Shown in pieces: positions 1-7,843 of a DNA stretch of 12,709 nt (position 1 is its first letter; each line of letters begins with the position of its first letter). A program made the position numbers and the translations under genes. The stretch comes from JAABRE01 sp964413275 (GTDB lineage: Bacteria; Cyanobacteriota; Cyanobacteriia; Cyanobacteriales; JAABRE01). The stretch covers positions 1-12,709 of the forward strand of contig CAYPSO010000118.1 of assembly GCA_964413275.1 (NCBI GenBank), written 5' to 3'. Under the pieces are notes generated by a model that saw nothing but the letters and a program-made list of their open reading frames with translations, did no database searches and was not told the DNA's origin.

Positions 1-84
1 ATGACTATACTTTCCGACTTCTGAGTAGGTTTGAGTAACTTTAGTTGAGCGGTTTGTAATCTCCCATAAGTTTTGTTGAATCAT
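1..84 (-). CDS. possible 5' end of a divergent gene, running off the left edge
   Basis: On the minus strand an ATG at 84-82 opens a frame of 28 codons without a stop down to base 1, beginning MIQQNLWEITNRSTK. The product is not recognised and no domain can be assigned to so short a piece. Two things make it more than chance: the frame stays open to the edge, and base composition changes sharply at its start, about 36% G+C inside it (30 of 84 bases) against a much more AT-rich stretch just beyond. Against it, no clear Shine-Dalgarno sequence precedes the ATG and the fragment is short. If real, it would be transcribed away from the HTH gene and share the intergenic region with it. Confidence 0.35.
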   Translation of the reverse strand, partial: MIQQNLWEITNRSTKVTQTYSEVGKYSH

Positions 85-284
85 TTTTAATATATAACTA
101 ATACATCATGTAGCTTCATATAAATAAAGTATTCCCAAATTTATAGTTAAAAATATCATCTTGATAAAAATAAAAATTCTTTACAAAAAATTTTTGATTC
201 AGTGAATTTACTTAAGCTATTTATCTAGATAATTTTCATTAATTCAGTAATTTAGACAATTCACAAACACTAAAATAACAACTA

Positions 285-299
285 TCTTTAATTTAAAGA
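285..299. promoter_or_regulatory. dyad symmetry, candidate operator
   Basis: TCTTTAA-T-TTAAAGA is a perfect inverted repeat of 7-base arms about a single central base, 57 bases upstream of the HTH start. Small XRE-family regulators commonly bind short dyads near their own promoter, so this is a candidate autoregulatory site. The surrounding DNA is so AT-rich that a chance dyad is quite possible. Confidence 0.25.
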
Positions 300-324
300 A
301 CTATATATCACTAATCAAATCAGA

Positions 325-341
325 AAGTTTGTTTAAAACTT
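325..341. promoter_or_regulatory. second dyad symmetry, candidate operator
   Basis: AAGTTT-GTTTA-AAACTT has 6-base inverted arms around a 5-base spacer and ends 15 bases before the HTH start codon. It could be an operator for the HTH protein or a feature of the 5' untranslated region. The evidence is the symmetry and position alone. Confidence 0.25.
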
Positions 342-356
342 AAAATCATCATCTAT

Positions 357-602
357 ATGGTAGAAAATCAGATAATCGTATATAAGCAACCTCAAATCGG
401 GAAAGTTATTAAAGATTTAAGAGCAGAAATGGGATTAACCCAAGAAGAATTGGCAGCAGAATTGGGTGTTGTTTGTCCCACCGTTAACCGTTGGGAAAAT
501 GGACGTGCTCAACCATCTCGTTTAGCAATAAAATCTATTCAAGATCAAATCATCGCATTAGGTGAAAAAGGTCAAGAAATAATTAATCGACATTCTTCTT
601 AA
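357..602 (+). CDS. small XRE-family helix-turn-helix transcriptional regulator
   Basis: An 81-residue protein made almost entirely of one Cro/C1-type HTH domain (about residues 15-65). The pattern is clear: an LRAEMGLTQEELA helix, then the recognition helix region around VCPTVNRWENGRAQPS, with the family's conserved W-E-N-G turn. There is no dimerisation or ligand-binding domain beyond a short helical tail, so it probably acts as a DNA-binding repressor or local switch in the cytoplasm. The ATG at 357 was chosen because the next in-frame ATG lies inside the HTH fold; no good ribosome site is seen. Its stop is 22 bases from the NRPS-like gene on the same strand, so co-transcription is likely and it may regulate that gene; the latter is inference. 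The family is certain; the target is not. Confidence 0.85.
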   Translation: MVENQIIVYKQPQIGKVIKDLRAEMGLTQEELAAELGVVCPTVNRWENGRAQPSRLAIKSIQDQIIALGEKGQEIINRHSS

Positions 603-624
603 AAATTAATCGTAGGTATGGTTT

Positions 625-3600
625 ATGTACAAATTTAACGACGCAATAAACTCGATACACCAACTTATCGAGGATCAAACAGAAAAAAACCCCAATAGCG
701 TAGCAGTAATTTTTCAAGAGCAGCAATTAACCTATCAACAACTTAACCAAAAAGCTAATCAACTCGCCCATTACCTCAAAACTTTAGGTGCAGGAGCACA
801 ATTGCTTGTGGGAGTTTGCGTTGAGCGTTCTCTAGAGATGCTAATAACTCTTTTAGGAGTTCTCAAAACAGGAGCAGCTTATGTTCCTCTCGATCCCGCT
901 TATCCCTCAGAGCGTCTAGCTTTTATGTTAGAAGACTCCGAGCTATCTATATTAATTAGTCAACAATCCCTATTAAAAATATTACCAGAACATTCAGCAA
1001 AAATAATTTCTATAGATCAAGATTGGCAAACTATTTCTGAATATAGCAAAGAAAATCTAGACAGTGGTGTAAATGGAGAAAATGTCGCTTACACCATTTA
1101 CACTTCAGGCTCTACCGGCAAACCCAAAGGGGTACAAGTGCTGCACGCCGGTGTAGTTAATTTTCTACAGTCAATGAAATGTGAACCCGGAATCCTACCA
1201 GAGGATATTCTTTTGGCAGTTACCACCATTTCTTTTGACATTGCAGTTTTAGAACTATTTTTACCCTTAATAGTGGGTGCTTGCGTTGTCATAGTCAGTC
1301 GAGAAGTGGCATCCGATGGTGGAAAACTATCCCAAATCATTGCTGAGTCTGATGCTACTATTCTACAAGCTACTCCGGCAACTTGGCGAATGCTTTTATC
1401 TATAGGTTGGCAAGGTAATCCAAAACTCAAAATTCTCTGTGGTGGGGAAGCCATGCCCCGTAGTTTAGCCGATCAATTACTAGAGAGATGTTCCTCCCTC
1501 TGGAATATGTATGGGCCGACGGAAACAACTATTTGGTCAACAATTTATCCAGTTCAACCAGATGGGGAAAAAGTATCCATTGGTTATCCCATTGCCAATA
1601 CCCAAATTTATCTCAGAGACCAATTTTCTCGCCGTCAAACTGACCCCTTTAAACTAGCAGCACCGGGGGAAATGGGAGAATTATATATCGGTGGTGATGG
1701 ACTAGCAAGGGGTTATCTCAATCGCCCAGAAATGACTGATGAACGCTTTATACCCAATCCTTTTAGCGATCAAGCCAATGCTCGCTTATATAAAACAGGA
1801 GACTTAGCCCGTTATTTACCCAACGGAAATCTAGAATTTATTGGCAGAGTTGACCATCAGGTTAAACTTCGTGGCTATAGGATTGAATTAGGAGATATTG
1901 AAGCAGCCCTAAGTCAACATCCCAATGTAAAAGAAGCAGTGGCAATTGTCCGTCACGATGGCTTAAATCAAGACCGTTTAGTGGCTTATCTCGCACCGAA
2001 GTATCATCCCTTAGATACTCAAAAAACATTGGCAGGCAGTGAAATTCAGGCTCAAATAGCACAGCAATGGCAATTTCTTTGGAACACAGCCTATAAAGGC
2101 TCTCAAAATAAGTCAGAGCCAACTTTTAACACCAGTGGCTGGACTGATAGTTATACTGGTCAACATATTCCCGAAATTGAATTAAGGGAGTGGGTAGATT
2201 GTACCGTTAACCGTATTCTTGCCTTAAAACCCGATCGCATTTTAGAAATTGGTTGTGGTTTGGGACTTTTATTATTTAGAATTGCGCCCCATTGTTCTCG
2301 ATATTTCGGCTTAGATATGTCCCCAGAAGCCATTAACTATATTCAAGGACAATTACAACAGCAACAAGGGAATTGGTCACAAGTAACAGTAACTCAACAA
2401 GCCGCAGATGCCCTTTTAGACATAAAACAGGGTGAATTTGATACGGTAATTATTAATTCTGTGATTCAATATTTTCCCAACCTTGACTATTTAGTTAGTG
2501 TCCTAGAAACGGCAGTAAAAGCAATTAAGCCCGGAGGTCAAATCTTCATCGGTGATGTTCGTAATTTATCTTTGTTAGAAGCTTTTCACACTTCTGTTCA
2601 ATTATATCAAGCTTCTTCTTCCCTATCCACTGCTCAACTTCGTCAGCGCATTTGGGAACAAGTAGCACAGGATCGAGAATTGCTTATCGAACCAGAATTT
2701 TTTGCTGCTCTTCAACAGCATCTGCCACAAATTGAGCGAGTAGAGATTCAATTAAAAGAGGGTGCTTATCACAATGAAATGACGAGATTCCGTTATGATG
2801 TGGTTCTTCATATTGGAACAGGTAATCAAGCTTCGATCCCCCCAACCCCCCTTGTTAAGGGGGGCTACGGGGGGATCGATTGGCAGCAAGAGGAACTTAA
2901 TTTAAGCAAAATTCGCCACTTTCTTACTGAAAACAACCCGGAGCTTTTAGTTATTACTCAAGTTCCCAATTCTCGACTTGTACGAGAGATAAAAGTTAAG
3001 GAATTGCTATCAAGTCCTGATTGTCCTGAAACCGTAGGTGAACTACAACAGGCATTACAGGATTTATTAACCATTGAAGAGGCGATCGAACCACAAGCTT
3101 TATGGAATTTGAGTGAAGATTTACCCTATGATATTCAAATTGATTGGTCAAGTGCTAACGGTTACTATGATGTAATTTTTCAGCGCAAAGTAGAAAATAC
3201 TTCCAGAAATCATTGGGCAGGTTTAAGGGTTATCAATAGTACCAAAGAACTAAAACCTTTGAAACATTACGTTAATAATCCTCTTCATGCTAATGAAATC
3301 AGGAATTTAGTACCTCAACTTCGTAATTTTCTCAAGGAAAAATTACCAGATTATATGGTTCCTGCTGCTTTCGTGGTTATGGAAGCACTGCCCTTAACAC
3401 CAAACGGCAAACTCGATCGCCGTTCTTTACCCGAACCAAGTCAAATCAGACCTGTGCTTGAGTCTGTATTTATTGCGCCACAAAGCCCTATTGAAAAACA
3501 ATTAGCTCAAATTTGGTCTGAGGTATTAGAAATCGAGCAGATAGGCATCCATGATAACTTTTTTGAATTAGGAGGCCATTCTTTGCTGGTAGCTCAACTA

Positions 3601-4950
3601 ATTAATCGGGTCAAAGAAACTTTCGATCTTGAATTATCCCTATTGAGCTTTTTTCAAATGCCCACCATAGCAAAACTTGCAACTGCGATCGATATATCCC
3701 TCACAACGGGAAATAAATCTCTAGATATTGACCTAACTCTGATTGACTTAGAGGCTGAAGCTATTTTACCTGATGACATTTGTGTGAATAGTTCTATTCT
3801 TGCACCTGTAGAAGAACCTCATAATATTTTGTTAACTGGAGCAACTGGGTTTTTAGGAGCATTTCTGCTCCATGAATTATTACAACAAACCCAAGCAACT
3901 ATTTATTGTTTAACTCGTGCTTCGAGTCTAGAAACGGCTCAACAAAAAATTCAGAAAAATTTACAACGATATGGACTAATAGAAACAAAAATCAGCGATC
4001 GCGTAATTCCTATTTTGGGCGATTTATCTCAACCACTTTTAGGTCTTTTATCGGATAAATTTGATGAATTGGCAGATAAAATTGACCTAATCTATCATAA
4101 CGGAGCATTAGTTAATCTTATTTACCCTTACCCAGCCCTGCGAGCCGCTAATGTTTTAGGAACTCAAGAAATTCTCAGATTAGCTAGTCAGATTAAACTC
4201 AAACCCGTTCATTTCATTTCTACCCTTGATGTCTTCCAAGCTCCTAGTTATCTTAGCCAAAAAACTATCTTAGAAGCAGGAACTTTAGCCTATGGTGAGG
4301 AACTAGAAAATGGCTATGCTCAAAGTAAATGGGTAGCAGAAAAATTAATGATGGCTGCTTGGGAGCGAGGCATTCCGGGATCTATTTATCGTTTAGGAAT
4401 GATTGTTGGCCACAGTCAAACGGGAATGTCGAAAACTGATGATTTAGTGGGTAGGCTAATTAAAGGCTTTATTCAAATGGGTAGTCTTCCCAATCTCGAT
4501 CTTAAAATGAATTTAACTCCTGTAGATTATGCTAGTCAGGCCATCGTACATTTATCAACACAACCAGAATCTTGGAGCAAAGCGTTTCATCTAGTTAACC
4601 ATCATAGCCTTACCTTAAATCAACTGCTTGATTATATGCAATCTCTGGGCTATCCTCTCCAGAAACAAGATTACAATTTCTGGCAAAAACAATTACAGTG
4701 CCTAGATACTAAGCAAGATAATGTTTTAACTCCTCTGAAATTTTTATTTAAACCAAGGAGTGACGAAAAAGAAGCAACCTATCTAGAAACTCTTGTCTTA
4801 GACAAATTTAATTGCCAGAATGCAATCAATGGATTAGCAGGAACAAATATAATCTGTCCCCCTATGGATATGAAATTACTCAAAATTTACTTTTCCTACT
4901 TCATTAAAAGTAGATTCTTGCCACCACCCAATTCTCTAAAAATTCGGTGA
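625..4950 (+). CDS. stand-alone NRPS-like enzyme, A-(N-MT)-PCP-thioester reductase, predicted glycine-activating
   Basis: A 1441-residue single-module nonribosomal synthetase without a condensation domain. The adenylation domain starts near residue 10, with A3 TSGSTGK at 160-166, A5 YGPTE at 296-300, A8 near 408-426 and A10 NGK with K929. A SAM-dependent N-methyltransferase (about 455-890) is inserted between A8 and A9, with LEIGCGLG at 540-547 and the N-MT hallmark NSVIQYFP at 611-618. The carrier protein has LGGHS with S986 as the phosphopantetheine site. The C-terminal reductase has GATGFLG at 1072-1078, T1200 and Y1231-x3-K1235. Specificity residues D205, I206, L209, Q248, L271, G273, M295, I303, W304 and K929 differ from the glycine code DILQLGLIWK at one position. 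Inferred reaction: glycine is activated, N-methylated on the carrier and released by NADPH-dependent reduction as aldehyde or alcohol. AGG at 614-616 lies 8 bases before the ATG; an ATG at 618 reads into an early stop. A repeat is inserted in frame near residues 737-752. The product is unknown. Confidence 0.93.
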   Translation: MYKFNDAINSIHQLIEDQTEKNPNSVAVIFQEQQLTYQQLNQKANQLAHYLKTLGAGAQLLVGVCVERSLEMLITLLGVLKTGAAYVPLDPAYPSERLAFMLEDSELSILISQQSLLKILPEHSAKIISIDQDWQTISEYSKENLDSGVNGENVAYTIYTSGSTGKPKGVQVLHAGVVNFLQSMKCEPGILPEDILLAVTTISFDIAVLELFLPLIVGACVVIVSREVASDGGKLSQIIAESDATILQATPATWRMLLSIGWQGNPKLKILCGGEAMPRSLADQLLERCSSLWNMYGPTETTIWSTIYPVQPDGEKVSIGYPIANTQIYLRDQFSRRQTDPFKLAAPGEMGELYIGGDGLARGYLNRPEMTDERFIPNPFSDQANARLYKTGDLARYLPNGNLEFIGRVDHQVKLRGYRIELGDIEAALSQHPNVKEAVAIVRHDGLNQDRLVAYLAPKYHPLDTQKTLAGSEIQAQIAQQWQFLWNTAYKGSQNKSEPTFNTSGWTDSYTGQHIPEIELREWVDCTVNRILALKPDRILEIGCGLGLLLFRIAPHCSRYFGLDMSPEAINYIQGQLQQQQGNWSQVTVTQQAADALLDIKQGEFDTVIINSVIQYFPNLDYLVSVLETAVKAIKPGGQIFIGDVRNLSLLEAFHTSVQLYQASSSLSTAQLRQRIWEQVAQDRELLIEPEFFAALQQHLPQIERVEIQLKEGAYHNEMTRFRYDVVLHIGTGNQASIPPTPLVKGGYGGIDWQQEELNLSKIRHFLTENNPELLVITQVPNSRLVREIKVKELLSSPDCPETVGELQQALQDLLTIEEAIEPQALWNLSEDLPYDIQIDWSSANGYYDVIFQRKVENTSRNHWAGLRVINSTKELKPLKHYVNNPLHANEIRNLVPQLRNFLKEKLPDYMVPAAFVVMEALPLTPNGKLDRRSLPEPSQIRPVLESVFIAPQSPIEKQLAQIWSEVLEIEQIGIHDNFFELGGHSLLVAQLINRVKETFDLELSLLSFFQMPTIAKLATAIDISLTTGNKSLDIDLTLIDLEAEAILPDDICVNSSILAPVEEPHNILLTGATGFLGAFLLHELLQQTQATIYCLTRASSLETAQQKIQKNLQRYGLIETKISDRVIPILGDLSQPLLGLLSDKFDELADKIDLIYHNGALVNLIYPYPALRAANVLGTQEILRLASQIKLKPVHFISTLDVFQAPSYLSQKTILEAGTLAYGEELENGYAQSKWVAEKLMMAAWERGIPGSIYRLGMIVGHSQTGMSKTDDLVGRLIKGFIQMGSLPNLDLKMNLTPVDYASQAIVHLSTQPESWSKAFHLVNHHSLTLNQLLDYMQSLGYPLQKQDYNFWQKQLQCLDTKQDNVLTPLKFLFKPRSDEKEATYLETLVLDKFNCQNAINGLAGTNIICPPMDMKLLKIYFSYFIKSRFLPPPNSLKIR
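2833..2879. repeat. G/C-run hairpin repeat inserted in frame within the NRPS-like gene
   Basis: The outer arms 2833-2843 and 2869-2879 pair over 11 bases (TCGAT plus six C against six G plus ATCGA). After an AA/CTAC interior bulge, inner arms 2846-2853 and 2857-2864 pair over 8 bases around a GTT loop. The block is far more G/C-rich than the gene around it and encodes IPPTPLVKGGYGGI. Peptides of the form PPTPL-KGG-GG are a recurrent product of an interspersed palindromic repeat in cyanobacterial genomes (recalled, not searched). It falls in a linker of the N-methyltransferase region, between the conserved RFRYDVVLHI stretch and the downstream IRHFL helix, and keeps the frame open. Confidence 0.8.
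3995..4002. repeat. HIP1 octameric palindrome GCGATCGC
   Basis: A single complete copy of the highly iterated palindrome characteristic of many cyanobacterial genomes, here inside the reductase-domain coding region. Several near-matches (GCGATCGA, ACGATCGC) also occur in the window. It serves mainly as a taxonomic clue; its density here is low. Confidence 0.7.
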
Positions 4951-5074
4951 ATTGAATTGGCAAAATCAACCAGCAATCACCCCTTGGTTGCTTCAAGTCC
5001 TAATGATCGATGATATCAACTTCAGATGATCACTATAAATTCGTACACAATCTTAAAGAATGGAGTTTCTCACA
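4951..5074. promoter_or_regulatory. intergenic region between the NRPS-like gene and the first kinase, possible promoter
   Basis: This gap of about 124 bases probably separates two transcription units because the genes on either side differ in function. TATAAA at 5034-5039 is a plausible -10 element, but no good -35 sits at the usual distance. A weak AGCAA/TTGCT pairing near 4973-4992 is too short to call a terminator. The 3' end contains the ribosome site of the kinase gene. Confidence 0.3.
5062..5065 (+). promoter_or_regulatory. ribosome binding site that decides the kinase start
   Basis: GGAG ends 9 bases before the ATG at 5075. An in-frame ATG at 5060 overlaps this motif and has no good ribosome site of its own. 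The downstream kinase has the same layout (ATGGAG followed by a CAATG or ACAATG start, with GGAG at 7903-7906, 8 bases before 7915), which favours 5075 as the true start. Confidence 0.6.
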
Positions 5075-7792
5075 ATGGTATTTAAAATTGAAAATCAATT
5101 AATCTCTCAAAAGACTCTTGTAACTTCCAAGCGTAAATCTATTGGTTCTAAACTATTTTTTCATATCCTAGGGGGTGCTCTCTTCGGTTTGGGTGGTATC
5201 TCATTTTTCTTTTACCAAGCCTTAGAAGTCCGGGCTAAAGATGAAATTAGGGGTAATCTAAATACCCAAGTTAAGCTGATTGAAGGAGAACTCGCAAGAG
5301 TAAAACAGACCGTATATGATTTGGAAGGAGCAGTTCAAGTTCTACAGCGTCAAGGCGCTCAAGAAGCAGAAACCTATAAACAATTAGTTTTTGCTTTATA
5401 TAATCAAGCAAATCCCTTGAAATATGCCCTAGGATTTGGTCAACTTCCCGGAAAAATTATATCTGATCGTGAATGGTTTTGGCCTTTCTTCTTTAATCAT
5501 TTAGATGTGGAAGGTCAAATCGGAAAGCAACTTCCCTCACCCCATGAAAAAATTCGCTATGTAGATCTCTATGAAGAAGACAACTATCCTGAACAGGCTT
5601 ATTATCAAGAACCTCTAGAGAAAAAAGAGTATTTTTGGCTAGAACCTTATCAGTGGAATGGCTTGACTCTAACAACTTATAATGGTCCAATTCTTAATCA
5701 AAATGGAGAAATGATCGGTATTGCTGCCCTTGATATTAACGTCACAGCTTTAGGGGAAAAAGTTAAAGTACCTGTTACCCGAGGAGGCGGTTATTTCTCT
5801 ATTATTAGTCAGCAAGGCAACCTGCTGGCTTATCCCCCTGAAGAAGACAAAGCTAAGGCTTTGGCAACTTACAAAGATATTCCCAGCCTCAAGGATATAT
5901 GGAATGAAATCAACCAGCAAGATGAGGGATTCTTACAAACAGAGGGTAAATACTTGGCCTATAAAAGGGTTGAGGGAACTAATTGGTTAATGTTGGCAGT
6001 GGTTCCTCAATCATTGGTACTACGTCCAGTGTTAGCAATTACCCTAGGGGGTGCGGCCGGTGCTGGTGTTGTATTAGCTGTGGTGGTTACTTGGTTTGTG
6101 AGACGACTAAACCAACGTCTGCAACCTATTCTTGATGATTGTAATAAGCTAATCGAAACAGATAATCAAAGAACAAATCGTTCAAACCAAAACCTAGACG
6201 AGATAACCGACCAAGAGAAGGAATACAGAGAAATGGATCAAGGTGACGAAATCGATCTGTTAGCTTATTCTTTCAACCGTATGACCACACAATTAAAAAG
6301 CTCTTTTGAGGAATTAGAACTGCGAGTTCAAGAACGCACCTTGGAACTTAAAGAAGCTAAAGAAGTAGCAGATGCTGCTAATTCTGCCAAGAGTGACTTT
6401 TTAGCTAATATGAGCCATGAATTGAGAACTCCTCTCAACGGAATTTTAGGTTATGCTCAAGTTCTGCGACAGTCAAGAGATATTCCGAAAAAAGACAAGA
6501 GTAAAGTTGATATTATTAATCAGTGTGGTTTCCATTTACTTACCCTAATTAACGATATTCTTGATCTCTCGAAAATTGAAGCCCAGAAAATGGAACTACA
6601 CCCCACAGATTTCCATTTACCTTCCTTTTTGCAAGGGGTAGCTGAAATTTGTCGCATTAAAGCCGAGCAAAAAGGCGTTGATTTTATTTATCAATGTGAA
6701 GGAAAATTACCTCTTGGTATTCAGGCTGATGAAAAACGTTTACGACAGGTGCTGATCAATTTACTTAGTAATGCCATTAAATTTACGGATCAGGGTCAAG
6801 TGACTTTCCTAGTTAAATCTCAGAAACTTAATAATGTAGTGCATTCAGATGGAACAACCATTTATAGCTTCCGTTTTGAGGTTGCGGATACTGGAATCGG
6901 AATTGATCAAGATCATGTTGAGAAAATTTTTATGCCCTTCGAGCAAGTTGGTAACGTTAAAAAGCAAGCTGAAGGTACTGGACTAGGTTTAGCTATTAGT
7001 CAGAAAATTACTAACCTGATGGATAGTAGTTTACAGGTAACTAGTAAATTAGGAGAGGGTACTACTTTCTGGTTCGATGTAGAATTTGCCGAGGCCAGAG
7101 AATGGGCAGAAAAATCTCAACTCTCTAAACAAGGCAAGATTGTCGGTATCAAAGGAGACAAACCAACAATTCTGGTGGTAGATGATCGTTGGGAAAATCG
7201 CTCTGTGGTGATTAGTTTACTTGAACCCTTGGGTTTTGAAATTAAGGAAGCAGAACATGGCCAAGACGGTTTAGAAAAAGCACAGCAACTACAACCCAAT
7301 TTAATTATTACGGACATTGCCATGCCGATCATGGATGGTTATGAAATGTTAACTCAGTTGCGCAAGTTAGCTAACTTTAAAGATATACCTGTAATTGTCT
7401 CCTCTGCCAGTGTCTTTGAAACAGACAGGCAAAAGAGCTTAGATGCTGGTGCTAATGATTTCTTACCTAAACCAGTGCAAATTGAATCACTCTTAGAAGC
7501 TTTAGAGAAACTGCTTAAATTAGAATGGCTATATGAAGAAGAAAAGCAACCAGAAATAAAAACTGTAGTTGAAAACCAAAGCGATGAAATTGTGCCTCCT
7601 TTACCTAATGATTTAGCTGTATTATTGGACTTAACTCGGAAAGGCTTAATTAAAAAACTAATTCAAGAACTCGATCGCCTAGAAGAAGAAAATAGCAACT
7701 TAATTCCTTTTAATCAAAAAATTCGTGAGTTTGCTCAAAAGTTCCAGCTACGGCAAATTCGTTCCTTTCTTGAGCAATATCAAAGCAATTAG
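5075..7792 (+). CDS. membrane-bound dCache hybrid sensor histidine kinase (HisKA-HATPase-REC)
   Basis: A 905-residue transmembrane hybrid kinase (numbered from 5075; an ATG at 5060 would add five residues). TM1 is at about 27-47. An extracytoplasmic region at about 48-317 looks like a double Cache sensor (Y-Q-x-P, W-x-EPY, TYNGPI, then G-x-x-x-L-D). TM2 is at about 319-342, followed by a HAMP-like segment with a charged insert and a coiled coil. The phosphorylation site is H448 in NMSHELRTPLNG. The ATPase has the N-box at 552-566, DTGIG at 605-609 and GTGLG at 634-638. The C-terminal receiver (about 697-815) has VVDDRWENR, phospho-acceptor D747 and a PKP lysine. A helical tail (about 845-905) is shared with the next kinase. 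It should sense a small extracytoplasmic ligand, autophosphorylate and pass phosphate to its own receiver. The ligand is not predictable: the R-x-W-Y amino-acid motif is not evident. The stop codon lies within the first heptamer of the following repeat tract. Confidence 0.93.
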   Translation: MVFKIENQLISQKTLVTSKRKSIGSKLFFHILGGALFGLGGISFFFYQALEVRAKDEIRGNLNTQVKLIEGELARVKQTVYDLEGAVQVLQRQGAQEAETYKQLVFALYNQANPLKYALGFGQLPGKIISDREWFWPFFFNHLDVEGQIGKQLPSPHEKIRYVDLYEEDNYPEQAYYQEPLEKKEYFWLEPYQWNGLTLTTYNGPILNQNGEMIGIAALDINVTALGEKVKVPVTRGGGYFSIISQQGNLLAYPPEEDKAKALATYKDIPSLKDIWNEINQQDEGFLQTEGKYLAYKRVEGTNWLMLAVVPQSLVLRPVLAITLGGAAGAGVVLAVVVTWFVRRLNQRLQPILDDCNKLIETDNQRTNRSNQNLDEITDQEKEYREMDQGDEIDLLAYSFNRMTTQLKSSFEELELRVQERTLELKEAKEVADAANSAKSDFLANMSHELRTPLNGILGYAQVLRQSRDIPKKDKSKVDIINQCGFHLLTLINDILDLSKIEAQKMELHPTDFHLPSFLQGVAEICRIKAEQKGVDFIYQCEGKLPLGIQADEKRLRQVLINLLSNAIKFTDQGQVTFLVKSQKLNNVVHSDGTTIYSFRFEVADTGIGIDQDHVEKIFMPFEQVGNVKKQAEGTGLGLAISQKITNLMDSSLQVTSKLGEGTTFWFDVEFAEAREWAEKSQLSKQGKIVGIKGDKPTILVVDDRWENRSVVISLLEPLGFEIKEAEHGQDGLEKAQQLQPNLIITDIAMPIMDGYEMLTQLRKLANFKDIPVIVSSASVFETDRQKSLDAGANDFLPKPVQIESLLEALEKLLKLEWLYEEEKQPEIKTVVENQSDEIVPPLPNDLAVLLDLTRKGLIKKLIQELDRLEEENSNLIPFNQKIREFAQKFQLRQIRSFLEQYQSN

Positions 7793-7837
7793 CGGTTAGC
7801 GATTAGCTGTTAGCGGTTAGCGGTTAGCGGTTAGCTT
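7789..7837. repeat. tandem heptamer tract, consensus TTAGCGG, about 7 units
   Basis: Seven contiguous 7-base units begin at 7789, 7796, 7803, 7810, 7817, 7824 and 7831. Four are exact TTAGCGG and the others are TTAGCGA, TTAGCTG and TTAGCTT. This matches the short tandemly repeated repetitive (STRR) heptamers known from cyanobacteria. The first unit contains the TAG stop of the upstream kinase gene. Confidence 0.85.
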
Positions 7838-7843
7838 TAATCC

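Larger units (their letters stand above)
85..356. promoter_or_regulatory. AT-rich intergenic region upstream of the HTH-NRPS pair
   Basis: These 272 bases are strikingly AT-rich and contain no convincing reading frame. They probably hold the promoter of the HTH gene, and of the divergent gene if that exists. I see no convincing -35/-10 pair. TAGACA at 253-258 resembles a -35 box but lacks a well-spaced -10. Structure present: an imperfect direct repeat (ATTCAGTGAATTTA at 197-210 and ATTCAGTAATTTA at 242-254) and two inverted repeats listed separately. No Shine-Dalgarno sequence is visible before the ATG at 357. Confidence 0.45.

Noticed and set aside
1098..1454. Minus-strand open frame of 118 codons opposite the adenylation domain
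   Set aside because: It overlaps the conserved A3-A5 motifs of a clear coding region, has no recognisable domain, and is best explained as antisense shadow.
1862..2122. Minus-strand open frame opposite the A8/N-MT junction
   Set aside because: No domain, no ribosome site, and it is entirely antisense to a well-supported gene.
4970..4995. Possible terminator hairpin after the NRPS-like gene (AGCAA/TTGCT)
   Set aside because: Five base pairs with a long loop and no following T-run.
5493..5690. Minus-strand open frame opposite the Cache domain
   Set aside because: Short and antisense to a certain coding region.
7117..7332. Minus-strand open frame opposite the receiver of kinase 1, with a similar one at 9150-9539
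   Set aside because: The two resemble each other only because the paralogous receiver sequences on the + strand are alike; both are shadows.
7610..7792. C-terminal tail of kinase 1 as an HPt domain
   Set aside because: No histidine is present in the tail, so it cannot be a phosphotransfer domain of the usual kind.
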